A stretch of 64,000 bases of DNA from Membranipora membranacea (lineage: Eukaryota; Bryozoa; Gymnolaemata; Cheilostomatida; Membraniporidae): contig OU612067.1 in assembly GCA_914767715.1 (NCBI GenBank), positions 24,278,162-24,342,161 of the forward strand, given 5' to 3'. The notes below the pieces were generated by a model that was not told where the DNA came from, made no database searches, and saw only the letters and a list, made by a program, of their open reading frames with translations. Made by a program: the position numbers and the translations under genes. Positions 1-14,810 of this stretch are shown piece after piece (within the stretch, counting starts at the first letter, position 1; every line of letters starts with the position of its first letter).

Positions 1-3000
1 GCAAACGGTTTGCTGATTCGAGATAAGCAGGAGTTGCTCCTCATCATGAGGTGAGTTAGAAGCAAATCTATTTTTTGATCTGAGCGGAAAAAAAAGCGTG
101 ATACCCACCCTTGGTATTATTTTGAAAATTTCAAGTCAGCTTAATTACCGCCCTATTAATCCGAGGATTCCAATATTCTGGATTCTGAATAAGGCCGATA
201 AGAGCTTGAACTGGTTGGAGTTTGTTAAAGATTCGAGAGAGTTTTAATTTTTGATGTTGCCGTATGGCATGTTTTTTTTAGCAAAATTGACCCTAATTAA
301 AACGGACGCTGACGGAGAATGAAAAGCCGCAGAGGCAAACGGTTTGCTGATTCCAGATAAGCAGGAGTTGCTCCTCCTCATGAGGTGAGTTAGAAGCAGA
401 TCTATTTTTTGATCTGAGCGAAAAAAAGCGTGATACCCACCCTTGGTATTATTTTGAAAATTTCAAGTCAGCTTAATTACCGCCCTATTAATCCGAGGAT
501 TCCAATATTCTGGATTCTGAATAAGGCCGATAAGAGCTTGAACTGGTTGGAGTTTGATAAAGATTCGAGAGAGTTTTAATTTTTGATGTTGCCGTATGGC
601 ATGTTTTTTTTTAGCAAAAGTGACCCTAATTAAAACGGACGCTGACGGAGAATGAAAAGCCGCAGAGGCAAACGGTTTGCTGATTCGAGATAAGCAGGAG
701 TTGCTCCTCCTCATGAGGTGAGTTAGAAGCAAATCTATTTTTTGATCTGATCGAAAAAAAAGCGTGATACCCACCCTTGGTATTATTTTGAAAATTTCAA
801 GTCAGCTTAATTACCGCCCTATTAATCCGAGGACTCCAATATTCTGGATTTTGGATAAGGCCGATAAGAGCTTGAACTGGTTGGAGTTTGATAAAGATTC
901 GAGAGAGTTTTAATTTTTGATGTTGCCGTATGGCATGTTTTTTTTTAGCAAAAGTGACCCTAATTAAAACGGACGCTGACGGAGAATGAAAAGCCGCAGA
1001 GGCAAACGGTTCGCTGATTCGAGATAAGCAGGAGTTGCTCCTCCTCATGAGGTGAGTTAGAAGTAAATCTATTTTTTGATCTGAGCGAAAAAAAAGCGTG
1101 ATACCCACCCTTGGTATTATTTTGAAAATTTCAAGTCAGCTTAATTACCGCCCTATTAATCCTAGGATTCCAATATTCTGGATTTTGAACAAGGCCGATA
1201 AGAGCTTGAACTGGTTGGAGTTTGATAAAGATTCGAGAGAGTTTTAATTTTTGATGTTGCCGTATGGCATGTTTTTTTTTAGCAAAAGTGACCCTAATTA
1301 AAACGGACGCTGACGGAGAATGAAAAGCCGCAGAGGCAAACGGTTTGCTGATTCGAGATAAGCAGGAGTTGCTCCTCCTCATGAGGTGAGTTAGAAGCAA
1401 ATCTATTTTTTGATCTGAGCAAAAAAAAAGCGTGATACCCACCCTTGGTATTGTTTTGAAAATTTCAAGTCAGCTTAATTACCGCCCTATTAATCCGAGG
1501 ATTCCAATATTCTGGAGTTTGATTAAGGCCGATAAGAGCTTGAACTGGTTGGAATTTGATAAAGATTCGAGAGAGTTTTAATTTTTGATGTTGCCGTATG
1601 GCATGTTTTTTTTTAGCAAAAGTGACCCTAATTAAAACGGACGCTGACGGAGAATGAAAAGCCGCAGAGGCAAACGGTTTGCTGATTCGAGATAAGCAGG
1701 AGTTGCTCCTCCTCATGAGGTGAGTTAGAAGCAAATCTAGTTTTTTGATCTGAGCGAAAAAAAAGCGTGATACCCACCCTTGGTATTATTTAGAAAATTT
1801 CAAGTCAGCTTAATTACCGCCCTATTAATCCGAGGATTCCAATATTCTGGATTTTGAATAAGGCCGATAAGAGCTTGAACTGGTTGGAGTTTGATAAAGA
1901 TTCGAGAGAGTTTTAATTTTTGATGTTGCCGTATGGCATGTTTTTTTCAGCAAAAGTGACCCTAATTAAATCGGACGCTGACGGAGAATGAAAAGCCGCA
2001 GAGGCAAACGGTTTGCTGATTCGAGATAAGCAGGAGTTGCTCATCCTCATGAGGTGAGTTAGAAGCAAATCTATTTTTTGATCTGAGCGAAAAAAAAGCG
2101 TGATACCCACCCTTGGTATTATTTTGAAAATTTCAAGTCTGCTTAATTACCGCCCTATTAATCCGAGGATTCCAATATTCTGGATTTTGAATAAGGCCGA
2201 TAAGAGCTTGAACTGGTTGGAGTTTGATAAAGATTCGAGAGAGTTTTAATTTTTGATGTTGCCGTATGGCATGTTTTTTTTAGCAAAAGTGACCCTAATT
2301 AAAACGGACGCTGACGGAGAATGAAAAGCCGCAGAGGCAAACGGTTTGCTGATTCGAGATAAGCAGGAGTTGCTCCTCCTCATGAGGTGAGTTAGAAGCA
2401 AATCTATTTTTTGATCTGAGCGAAAAAAAAGCGTGATACCCACCCTTGGTATTTTTTTGAAAATTTCAAGTCAGCTTAATTACCGCCCTATTAATCTGAG
2501 GATTCCAATATTCTGGATTTTGAATAAGGCCGATAAGAGCTTGAACTGGTTGGAGTTTGATAAAGATTCGAGAGAGTTTTAATTTTTGATGTTGCCGTAT
2601 GGCATGTTTTATTTTAGCAAAAGTGACCCTAATTAAAACGGACGCTGACGGAGAATGAAAAGCCGCAGAGGCATACGGTTTGCTGATTCGAGATAAGCAG
2701 GAGTTGCCCTCCTCATGAGGTGAGTTAGAAGCAGATCTATTTTTTGATCTGAGCGAAAAAAAGCGTGATACCCACCCTTGGTATTATTTTGAAAATTTCA
2801 TGTCAGCTTAATTACCGCCCTATTAATCCGAGGATTCCAATATTCTGGATTTTGAATAAGGCCGATCAGAGCTTGAACTGGTTGGAGTCTGATAAAGATT
2901 CGAGAGACTTTTAATTTTTGATGTTGCCGTATGGCATGTTTATTTTTAGCAAAAGTGACCCTAATTAAAACGGACGCTGACGGAGAATGAAAAGCTGCAG

Positions 3001-4111
3001 AGGCAAACGGTTTGCTGATTCGAGATAAGCAGGAGTTGCTCCTCCTCATGAGGTGAGTTAGAAGCAAATCTATTTTTTGATCTGAGCGAAAAAAAAGCGT
3101 GATACCCACCCTTGGTATTATTTTGAAAGTTTCAAGTCAGCTTAATTACCGCCCTATTGATCCGAGGATTCCAATATTCTGGATTTTGAATAAGGCCGAT
3201 AAGAGCTTGAACTGGTTGGAGTTTGATAAAGATTCGAGAGAGTTTTAATTTTTGATGTTGCCGTATGGCATGTTTTTTTTTAGCAAAAGTGACCCTAATT
3301 AAAACGGACGCTGACGGAGAATGAAAAGCCGCAGAGGCAAACGGTTCGCCGATTCGAGATAAGCAGGAGTTGCTTCTCCTCATGAGGTGAGTTAGAAGCA
3401 AATCTATTTTTTGATCTGAGCGAAAAAAAAGCGTGATACCCACCCTTGGTATTTTTTTGAAAATTTCAAGTCAGCTTAATTACCGCCCTATTAATCCTAG
3501 GATTCCAATATTCTGGATTTTGAATAAGGCCGATAAGAGCTTGAACTGGTTGGAGTTTGATAAAGATTCGAGAGAGTTTTAATTTTTGATGTTGCCGTAT
3601 GGCATGTTTTTTTTTAGCAAAAGTGACCCTAATTAAAACGGACGCTGACGGAGAATGAAAAGCCGCAGAGGCAAACGGTTTGCTGATTCGAGATAAGCAG
3701 GAGTTGCTCCTCCTCATGAGGTGAATTAGAAGCAAATCTATTTTTTGATCTGAGCGAAAAAAAAGCGTGATACCCACCCTTGGTATTATTTTGAAAATTT
3801 CAAGTCAGCTTAATTACCGCCCTATTAATCCGAGGATTCCAATATTCTGGATTTTGAATAAGGCCGATAAGAGCTTGAACTGGTTGGAGTTTGATAAAGA
3901 TTCGAGAGAGTTTTAATTTTTGATGTTGCCGTATGGCATGTTTTTTTTTAGCAAAAGTGACCCTAATTAAAACGGACGCTGACGGAGAATGAAAAGCCGC
4001 AGAGGCAAACGTTTTGCTGATTCGAGATAAGCAGGAGTTGCTCCTCCTCATGAAGTGAGTTAGAAGCAAATCTATTTTTTGATCTGAGCGAAAAAAAAGC
4101 GTGATACCCAC

Positions 4112-7100
4112 CCTTGGTATTATTTTGAAAATTTCAAGTCAGCTTAATTACCGCCCTATTAATCCGAGGATTCCAATATTCTGGATTCTGAATAAGGCCA
4201 ATAAGAGCTTGAACTGGTTTGAGTTTGATAAAGATTCGAGAGAGTTTTAATTTTTGATGTTGCCGTATGGCATGTTTTTTTTAGCAAAAGTGACCCTAAT
4301 TAAAACGGACGCTGACGGAGAATGAAAAGCCGCAGAGGCAAACGGTTTGCTGATTCGAGATAAGCAGGAGTTGCTCCTCCTCATGAGGTGAGTTAGAAAC
4401 AGATCTATTTTTTGATCTGAGCGAAAAAAAGCGTGATACCCACCCTTGGTATTATTTTGAAAATTTCAAGTCAGCTTAATTACCGCCCTATTAATCCGAG
4501 GATTCCAATATTCTGGATTCTGAATAAGGCCGATAAGAGCTTGATCTGGTTGGAGTTTGATAAAGATTCGAGAGAGTTTTAATTTGTGATGTTGCCGTAT
4601 GGCATGTTTTTTTTTAGCAAAAGTGACCCTAATTAAAACGGACGCTGACGGAGAATGAAAAGCTGCAGAGGCAAACGGTTTGCTGATTCGAGATAAGCAG
4701 GAGTTGCTCCTCCTCATGAGGTGAGTTAGAAGCAAATCTATTTTTTGATCTGAGCGAAAAAAAAGCGTGATACCCACCCTTGGTATTATTTTGAAAGTTT
4801 CAAGTCAGCTTAATTACCGCCCTATTGATCCGAGGATTCCAATATTCTGGATTTTGAATAAGGCCGATAAGAGCTTGAACTGGTTGGAGTTTGATAAAGA
4901 TTCGAGAGAGTTTTAATTTTTGATGTTGCCGTATGGCATGTTTTTTTTTAGCAAAAGTGACCCTAATTAAAACGGACGCTGACGGAGAATGAAAAGCTGC
5001 AGAGGCAAACGGTTTGCTGATTCGAGATAAGCAGGAGTTGCTCCTCCTAATGAGGTGAGTTAGAAGCAAATCTATTTTTTGATCTGAGCGAAAAAAAAGC
5101 GTGATACCCACCCTTGGTATTATTTTGAAAGTTTCAAGTCAGCTTAATTACCGCCCTATTGATCCGAGGATTCCAATATTCTGGATTTTGAATAAGGCCG
5201 ATAAGAGCTTGAACTGGTTGGAGTTTGATAAAGATTCGAGAGAGTTTTAATTTTTGATGTTGCCGTATGGCATGTTTTTTTTTAGCAAAAGTGACCCTAA
5301 TTAAAACGGACGCTGACGGAGAATGAAAAGCCGCAGAGGCAAACGGTTTGCTGATTCGAGATAAGCAGGAGTTGCTCCTCCTCATGAGGTGAGTTAGAAG
5401 CAAATCTATTTTTTGATCTGAGCGAAAAAAAAGCGTGATACCCACCCTTGGTATTATTTTGAAAATTTCAAGTCAGCTTAATTACCGCCCTATTAATCCG
5501 AGGATTCTAATATTCTGGATTTTGAATAAGGCCGATAAGAGCTTGAACTGGTTGGAGTTTGATAAAGATTCGAGAGAGTTTTAATTTTTGATGTTGCCGT
5601 ATGGCATGTTTTATTTTAGCAAAAGTGACCCTAATTAAAACGGACGCTGACGGAGAATGAAAAGCGGCAGAGGCATACGGTTTGCTGATTCGAGATAAGC
5701 AGGAGTTGCTCCTCCTCATGAGGTGAGTTAGAGGCAAATCTGTTTTTGATCTGAGCGAAAAAAAAGCGTGATACCCACCCTTGGTATTATTTTGAAAATT
5801 TCAAGTCAGCTTAATTACCGCCCTATTAATCCGAGGATTCCAATATTCTGGATTCTGAATAAGGCTGATAAGAGCTTGAACTGGTTGGAGTTTGATAAAG
5901 ATTCGAGAGAGTTTTAATTTTTGATGTTGCCGTATGGCATGTTTTATTTTAGGGAAAGTGACCTTAATTAAAACGGACGCTGACGGAGAATGAAAAGCCG
6001 CAGAGGCAAACGGTTTGCTGATTCAAGATAAGCAGGAGTTGCTCCTCCTCATTAGGTGAGTTAGAAGCAAATCTATTTTTTGATCTGAGCGAAAAAAAAG
6101 CGTGATACCCACCCTTGGTATTATTTTGAAAATTTCAAGTCAGCTTAATTACCGCCCTATTAATCCGAGGATTCCAATATTCTGGATTCTGAATAAGGCC
6201 GATAAGAGCATGATCTGGTTGGAGTTTGATAAAGATTCGGGAGAGTTTTAATTTGTGATGTTGCTGTATGGCATGTTCTTTTTTAGCAAAAGTGACCCTA
6301 ATTAAAACGGACGCTGACGGAGAATGAAAAGCCGCAGAGGCAAACGGTTTGCTGATTCGAGATAAGCAGGAGTTGCTCCTCCTCATGAGGTGAGTTAGAA
6401 GCAGATCTATTTTTTGATCTGAGCGAAAAAAAGCGTGATACCCACCCTTGGTATTATTTTGAAAATTTCAAGTCAGCTTAATTACCGCCCTATTAATCCG
6501 AGGATTCCAATATTCTGGATTCTGAATAAGGCCGATAAGAGCTTGAACTGGTTGGAGTTTGATAAAGATTCGAGAGAGTTTTAATTTTTGATGTTGCCGT
6601 ATGGCATGTTTTTTTTTAGCAAAAGTGACCCTAATTAAAACGGACGCTGACGGAGAATGAAAAGCTGCAGAGGCAAACGGTTTGCTGATTCGAGATAAGC
6701 AGGAGTCGCTCCTCCTCATGAGGTGAGTTAGAAGCAAATCTATTTTTTTATCTGAGCGAAAAAAAAGCGTGATACCCACCCTTGGTATTATTTTGAAAAT
6801 TTCAAGTCAGCTTAATTACCGCCCTATTAATCCGAGGATTCCAATATTCTGGATTTTGAATGAGGCCGATAAGAGCTTGAACTGGTTGGAGTTTGATAAA
6901 GATTCGAGAGAGTTTTAATTTTTGATGTTGCGGTATGGCATGTTTTTTTTTAGCAAAAGTGACCCTAATTAAAACGGACGCTGACGAAGAATGAAAAGCC
7001 GCAGAGGAAAACGGTTTGCTGATTCGAGATAAGCAGGAGTTGCTCCTCCTCATGAGGTGAGTTAGAAGCAAATCTAGTTTTTTGATCTGAGCGAAAAAAA

Positions 7101-10100
7101 AGCGTGATACCCACCCTTGGTATTATTTAGAAAATTTCAAGTCAGCTTAATTACCGCCCTATTAATCCGAGGATTCCAATATTCTGGATTTTGAATAAGG
7201 CCGATAAGAGCTTGAACTGGTTGGAGTTTGATAAAGATTCGAGAGAGTTTTAATTTTTGATGTTGCCGTATGGCATGTTTTTTTCAGCAAAAGTGACCCT
7301 AATTAAATCGGACGCTGACGGAGAATGAAAAGCCGCAGAGGCAAACGGTTTGCTGATTCGAGATAAGCAGGAGTTGCTCATCCTCATGAGGTGAGTTAGA
7401 AGCAAATCTATTTTTTGATCTGAGCGAAAAAAAAGCGTGATACCCACCCTTGGTATTATTTTGAAAATTTCAAGTCAGCTTAATTACCGCCCTATTAATC
7501 CGAGGATTCCAATATTCTGGATTTTGAATAAGGCCGATAAGAGCTTGAACTGGTTGGAGTTTGATAAAGATTCGAGAGAGTTTTAATTTTTGATGTTGCC
7601 GTATGGCATGTTTTTTTTAGCAAAAGTGACCCTAATTAAAACGGACGCTGACGGAGAATGAAAAGCCGCAGAGGCAAACGGTTTGCTGATTCGAGATAAG
7701 CAGGAGTTGCTCCTCCTCATGAAGTGAGTTAGAAGCAAATCTATTTTTTGAGCTGAGCGAAAAAAAAGCGTGATACCCACCCTTGGTATTATTTTGAAAA
7801 TTTCAAGTCAGCTTTATTACCGCCCTATTAATCCGAGGATTCCAATATTCTGGATTCTGAATAAGGCCAATAAGAGTTTGAACTGGTTGGAGTTTGATAA
7901 AGATTCGAGAGAGTTTTAATTTTTGATGTTGCCGTATGGCATGTTTTATTTTAGCAAAAGTGACCCTAATTAAAACGGACGCTGACGGAGAATGAAAAGC
8001 CGCAGAGGCAAACGGTTTGCTGATTCGAGATAAGCAGGAGTTGCTCCTCCTCATGAGGTGAGTTAGAAGCAAATCTATTTTTTGATCTGAGCGAAAAAAA
8101 AGCGTGATACCCACCCTTGGTATTATTTTGAAAATTTCAAGTCAGCTTAATTACCGCCCTATTAATCCGAGGATTCCAATATTCTGGATTCTGAATAAGG
8201 CCAATAAGAGCTTGAACTGGTTTGAGTTTGATAAAGATTCGAGAGAGTTTTAATTTTTGATGTTGCCGTATGGCATGTTTTTTTTAGCAAAAGTGACCCT
8301 AATTAAAACGGACGCTGACGGAGAATGAAAAGCCGCAGAGGCAAACGGTTTGCTGATTCGAGATAAGCAGGAGTTGCTCCTCCTCATGAGGTGAGTTAGA
8401 AACAGATCTATTTTTTGATCTGAGCGAAAAAAAGCGTGATACCCACCCTTGGTATTATTTTGAAAATTTCAAGTCAGCTTAATTACCGCCCTATTAATCC
8501 GAGGATTCCAATATTCTGGATTCTGAATAAGGCCGATAAGAGCTTGATCTGGTTGGAGTTTGATAAAGATTCGAGAGAGTTTTAATTTGTGATGTTGCCG
8601 TATGGCATGTTTTTTTTTAGCAAAAGTGACCCTAATTAAAACGGACGCTGACGGAGAATGAAAAGCTGCAGAGGCAAACGGTTTGCTGATTCGAGATAAG
8701 CAGGAGTTGCTCCTCCTCATGAGGTGAGTTAGAAGCAAATCTATTTTTTGATCTGAGCGAAAAAAAAGCGTGATACCCACCCTTGGTATTATTTTGAAAG
8801 TTTCAAGTCAGCTTAATTACCGCCCTATTGATCCGAGGATTCCAATATTCTGGATTTTGAATAAGGCCGATAAGAGCTTGAACTGGTTGGAGTTTGATAA
8901 AGATTCGAGAGAGTTTTAATTTTTGATGTTGCCGTATGGCATGTTTTTTTTTAGCAAAAGTGACCCTAATTAAAACGGACGCTGACGGAGAATGAAAAGC
9001 TGCAGAGGCAAACGGTTTGCTGATTCGAGATAAGCAGGAGTTGCTCCTCCTCATGAGGTGAGTTAGAAGCAAATCTATTTTTTGATCTGAGCGAAAAAAA
9101 AGCGTGATACCCACCCTTGGTATTATTTTGAAAGTTTCAAGTCAGCTTAATTACCGCCCTATTGATCCGAGGATTCCAATATTCTGGATTTTGAATAAGG
9201 CCGATAAGAGCTTGAACTGGTTGGAGTTTGATAAAGATTCGAGAGAGTTTTAATTTTTGATGTTGCCGTATGGCATGTTTTTTTTTAGCAAAAGTGACCC
9301 TAATTAAAACGGACGCTGACGGAGAATGAAAAGCCGCAGAGGCAAACGGTTTGCTGATTCGAGATAAGCAGGAGTTGCTCCTCCTCATGAGGTGAGTTAG
9401 AAGCAAATCTATTTTTTGATCTGAGCGAAAAAAAAGCGTGATACCCACCCTTGGTATTATTTTGAAAATTTCAAGTCAGCTTAATTACCGCCCTATTAAT
9501 CCGAGGATTCTAATATTCTGGATTTTGAATAAGGCCGATAAGAGCTTGAACTGGTTGGAGTTTGATAAAGATTCGAGAGAGTTTTAATTTTTGATGTTGC
9601 CGTATGGCATGTTTTATTTTAGCAAAAGTGACCCTAATTAAAACGGACGCTGACGGAGAATGAAAAGCGGCAGAGGCATACGGTTTGCTGATTCGAGATA
9701 AGCAGGAGTTGCTCCTCCTCATGAGGTGAGTTAGAGGCAAATCTGTTTTTGATCTGAGCGAAAAAAAAGCGTGATACCCACCCTTGGTATTATTTTGAAA
9801 ATTTCAAGTCAGCTTAATTACCGCCCTATTAATCCGAGGATTCCAATATTCTGGATTCTGAATAAGGCTGATAAGAGCTTGAACTGGTTGGAGTTTGATA
9901 AAGATTCGAGAGAGTTTTAATTTTTGATGTTGCCGTATGGCATGTTTTATTTTAGGGAAAGTGACCTTAATTAAAACGGACGCTGACGGAGAATGAAAAG
10001 CCGCAGAGGCAAACGGTTTGCTGATTCAAGATAAGCAGGAGTTGCTCCTCCTCATTAGGTGAGTTAGAAGCAAATCTATTTTTTGATCTGAGCGAAAAAA

Positions 10101-12117
10101 AAGCGTGATACCCACCCTTGGTATTATTTTGAAAATTTCAAGTCAGCTTAATTACCGCCCTATTAATCCGAGGATTCCAATATTCTGGATTCTGAATAAG
10201 GCCGATAAGAGCATGATCTGGTTGGAGTTTGATAAAGATTCGGGAGAGTTTTAATTTGTGATGTTGCTGTATGGCATGTTCTTTTTTAGCAAAAGTGACC
10301 CTAATTAAAACGGACGCTGACGGAGAATGAAAAGCCGCAGAGGCAAACGGTTTGCTGATTCGAGATAAGCAGGAGTTGCTCCTCCTCATGAGGTGAGTTA
10401 GAAGCAGATCTATTTTTTGATCTGAGCGAAAAAAAGCGTGATACCCACCCTTGGTATTATTTTGAAAATTTCAAGTCAGCTTAATTACCGCCCTATTAAT
10501 CCGAGGATTCCAATATTCTGGATTCTGAATAAGGCCGATAAGAGCTTGAACTGGTTGGAGTTTGATAAAGATTCGAGAGAGTTTTAATTTTTGATGTTGC
10601 CGTATGGCATGTTTTTTTTTAGCAAAAGTGACCCTAATTAAAACGGACGCTGACGGAGAATGAAAAGCTGCAGAGGCAAACGGTTTGCTGATTCGAGATA
10701 AGCAGGAGTCGCTCCTCCTCATGAGGTGAGTTAGAAGCAAATCTATTTTTTTATCTGAGCGAAAAAAAAGCGTGATACCCACCCTTGGTATTATTTTGAA
10801 AATTTCAAGTCAGCTTAATTACCGCCCTATTAATCCGAGGATTCCAATATTCTGGATTTTGAATGAGGACGATAAGAGCTTGAACTGGTTGGAGTTTGAT
10901 AAAGATTCGAGAGAGTTTTAATTTTTGATGTTGCGGTATGGCATGTTTTTTTTTAGCAAAAGTGACCCTAATTAAAACGGACGCTGACGAAGAATGAAAA
11001 GCCGCAGAGGAAAACGGTTTGCTGATTCGAGATAAGCAGGAGTTGCTCCTCCTCATGAGGTGAGTTAGAAGCAAATCTAGTTTTTTGATCTGAGCGAAAA
11101 AAAAGCGTGATACCCACCCTTGGTATTATTTAGAAAATTTCAAGTCAGCTTAATTACCGCCCTATTAATCCGAGGATTCCAATATTCTGGATTTTGAATA
11201 AGGCCGATAAGAGCTTGAACTGGTTGGAGTTTGATAAAGATTCGAGAGAGTTTTAATTTTTGATGTTGCCGTATGGCATGTTTTTTTCAGCAAAAGTGAC
11301 CCTAATTAAATCGGACGCTGACGGAGAATGAAAAGCCGCAGAGGCAAACGGTTTGCTGATTCGAGATAAGCAGGAGTTGCTCATCCTCATGAGGTGAGTT
11401 AGAAGCAAATCTATTTTTTGATCTGAGCGAAAAAAAAGCGTGATACCCACCCTTGGTATTATTTTGAAAATTTCAAGTCAGCTTAATTACCGCCCTATTA
11501 ATCCGAGGATTCCAATATTCTGGATTTTGAATAAGGCCGATAAGAGCTTGAACTGGTTGGAGTTTGATAAAGATTCGAGAGAGTTTTAATTTTTGATGTT
11601 GCCGTATGGCATGTTTTTTTTAGCAAAAGTGACCCTAATTAAAACGGACGCTGACGGAGAATGAAAAGCCGCAGAGGCAAACGGTTTGCTGATTCGAGAT
11701 AAGCAGGAGTTGCTCCTCCTCATGAAGTGAGTTAGAAGCAAATCTATTTTTTGAGCTGAGCGAAAAAAAAGCGTGATACCCACCCTTGGTATTATTTTGA
11801 AAATTTCAAGTCAGCTTTATTACCGCCCTATTAATCCGAGGATTCCAATATTCTGGATTCTGAATAAGGCCAATAAGAGTTTGAACTGGTTGGAGTTTGA
11901 TAAAGATTCGAGAGAGTTTTAATTTTTGATGTTGCCGTATGGCATGTTTTATTTTAGCAAAAGTGACCCTAATTAAAACGGACGCTGACGGAGAATGAAA
12001 AGCCGCAGAGGCAAACGGTTTGCTGATTCGAGATAAGCAGGAGTTGCTCCTCCTCATGAGGTGAGTTAGAAGCAAATCTATTTTTTGATCTGAGCGAAAA
12101 AAAAGCGTGATACCCAG
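4112..12117 (+). repeat. 12-monomer higher-order repeat, two ~4003-bp copies
   Basis: Monomer variants recur with a fixed offset of 4003 bp. The rare forms at about 4466, 5507, 6135, 6468, 6802, 7250 and 7583 reappear at 8469, 9510, 10138, 10471, 10805, 11253 and 11586. The copies are roughly 4112-8114 and 8115-12117. The match is near perfect over variants that are unusual elsewhere, for example GGGAAAGTGACC in place of GCAAAAGTGACC. One difference is GAGGCCGATAAG against GAGGACGATAAG near 10865. This marks a recent segmental duplication of 12 monomers. Confidence 0.9.
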
Positions 12118-13461
12118 CCTTGGTATTATTTTGAAGATTTCAAGTCAGCTTAATTACCGCCCTATTAATCCGAGGATTCCAATATTCTGGATTTTGAATA
12201 AGGCCGATAAGAGCTTGAACTGGTTGGAGTTTGATAAAGATTCGAGAGAGTTTTACTTTTTGATGTTGCCGTATGGCATGTTTTATTTTAGCAAAAGTGA
12301 CCCTAATTAAAACGGATGCTGACGGAGAATGAAAAGCCGCAGAGGCAAACGGTTTGCTGATTCGAGATAAGCAGGAGTTGCTCCTCCTCGTGAGGTGAGT
12401 TAGAAGCAAATCTATTTTTTGATCTGAGCGAAAAAAAAGCGTGATACCCACCCTTGGTATTATTGTGAAAATTTCAAGTCAGCTTAATTACCGCCCTATT
12501 AATCCGAGGATTCCAATATTCTGGATTTTGAATAAGGCCGATAAGAGCTTGAACTGGTTGGAGTTTGATAAAGATTCGAGAGAGTTTTAATTTTTGATGT
12601 TGCCGTATGGCATGTTTTTTTTAGCAAAAGTGACCCTAATTAAAACGGACGCTGACGGAGAATGAAAAGCCGCAGAGGCAAACGGTTTGCTGATTCGAGA
12701 TAAGCAGGAGTTGCTCCTCCTCATGAAGTGAGTTAGAAGCAAATCTATTTTTTGAGCTGAGCGAAAAAAAAGCGTGATACCCACCCTTGGTATTATTTTG
12801 AAAATTTCAAGTCAGCTTTATTACCGCCCTATTAATCCGAGGATTCCAATATTCTGGATTCTGAATAAGGCCAATAAGAGTTTGAACTGGTTGGAGTTTG
12901 ATAAAGATTCGAGAGAGTTTTAATTTTTGATGTTGCCGTATGGCATGTTTTATTTTAGCAAAAGTGACCCTAATTAAAACGGACGCTGACGGAGAATGAA
13001 AAGCCGCAGAGGCAAACGGTTTGCTGATTCGAGATAAGCAGGAGTTGCTCCTCCTCATGAGGTGAGTTAGAAGCAAATCTATTTTTTGATCTGAGCGAAA
13101 AAAAAGCGTGATACCCAGCCTTGGTATTATTTTGAAGATTTCAAGTCAGCTTAATTACCGCCCTATTAATCCGAGGATTCCAATATTCTGGATTTTGAAT
13201 AAGGCCGATAAGAGCTTGAACTGGTTGGAGTTTGATAAAGATTCGAGAGAGTTTTAATTTTTGATGTTGCCGTATGGCATGTTTTATTTTAGCAAAAGTG
13301 ACCCTAATTAAAACGGATGCTGACGGAGAATGAAAAGCCGCAGAGGCAAACGGTTTGCTGATTCGAGATAAGCAGGAGTTGCTCCTCCTCGTGAGGTGAG
13401 TTAGAAGCAAATCTATTTTTTGATCTGAGCGAAAAAAAAGCGTGATACCCACCCTTGGTAT
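11460..13461 (+). repeat. 3-monomer higher-order repeat, two ~1001-bp copies
   Basis: Three consecutive monomers near 11586, 11806 and 12140 recur at 12587, 12807 and 13141, an offset of 1001 bp. Shared private variants include the GAGCTGAGCG form, the CTTTATTACC form and a CCTCGTGAGG form of the usual CCTCATGAGG dyad. The block overlaps the end of the second 12-mer copy, so it is a later event. Confidence 0.85.
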
Positions 13462-13474
13462 TATTGTGAAAATT

Positions 13475-14810
13475 TCAAGTCAGCTTAATTACCGCCCTAT
13501 TAATCCGAGGATTCCAATATTCTGGATTTTGAATAAGGCCGATAAGAGCTTGAACTGGTTGGAGTTTGATAAAGATTCGAGAGAGTTTTAATTTTTGATG
13601 TTGCCGTATGGCATGTTTTTTTTTAGCAAAAGTGACCCTAATTAAAACGGACGCTGACGGAGAATGAAAAGCCGCAGAGGCAAACGGTTTGCTGATTCGA
13701 GATAAGCAGGAGTTGCTCCTCCTCATGAGGTGAGTTAGAAGCAAATCTAGTTTTTTGATCTGAGCGAAAAAAAAGCGTGATACCCAACCTTGGTATTATT
13801 TTGAAAATTTCAAGTCAGCTTAATTACCGCCCTATTAATCCGAGGATTCCAATATTCTGGATTTTGAATAAGGCCGATAAGAGCTTGAACTGGTTGGAGT
13901 TTGATAATGATTCGAGAGCGTTTTAATTTTTGATGTTGCCGTATGGCATGTTTTTTTCAGCAAAAGTGACCCTAATTAAATCGGACGCTGACGGAGAATG
14001 AAAAGCCGCAGAGGCAAACGGTTTGCTGATTCGAGATAAGCAGGAGTTGCTCCTCCTCATGAGGTGAGTTAGAAGCAAATCTATTTTTTGATCTGAGCGA
14101 AAAAAAAGCGTGATACCCACCCTTGGTATTATTTTGAAAATTTCAAGTCAGCTTAATTACCGCCCTATTAATCCGAGGATTCCAATATTCTGGATTTTGA
14201 ATGAGGCCGATAAGAGCTTGAACTGGTTGGAGTTTGATAAAGATTCGAGAGAGTTTTAATTTTTGATGTTGCCGTATGGCATGTTTTTTTTTAGCAAAAG
14301 TGACCCTAATTAAAACGGACGCTGACGGAGAATGAAAAGCCGCAGAGGCAAACGGTTTGCTGATTCGAGATAAGCAGGAGTTGCTCCTCCTCATGAGGTG
14401 AGTTAGAAGCAAATCTAGTTTTTTGATCTGAGCGAAAAAAAAGCGTGATACCCACCCTTGGTATTATTTTGAAAATTTCAAGTCAGCTTAATTACCGCCC
14501 TATTAATCCGAGGATTCCAATATTCTGGATTTTGAATAAGGCCGATAAGAGCTTGAACTGGTTGGAGTTTGATAAAGATTCGAGAGCGTTTTAATTTTTG
14601 ATGTTGCCGTATGGCATGTTTTTTTCAGCAAAAGTGACCCTAATTAAATCGGACGCTGACGGAGAATGAAAAGCCGCAGAGGCAAACGGTTTGCTGATTC
14701 GAGATAAGCAGGAGTTGCTCCTCCTCATGAGGTGAGTTAGAAGCAAATCTATTTTTTGATCTGAGCGAAAAAAAAGCGTGATACCCACCCTTGGTATTAT
14801 TTTGAAAATT
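13475..14810 (+). repeat. 2-monomer higher-order repeat, two 668-bp copies
   Basis: Monomers near 13475 and 13923 recur at 14143 and 14591, an offset of 668 bp. They share the AAATCTAGTTTTTTG form, the TTTTTTTCAGC form and the AAATCGGACGC form. A similar 668-bp pairing links monomers at 16143 and 16811, which share the GAGCATTCCA form. Confidence 0.75.
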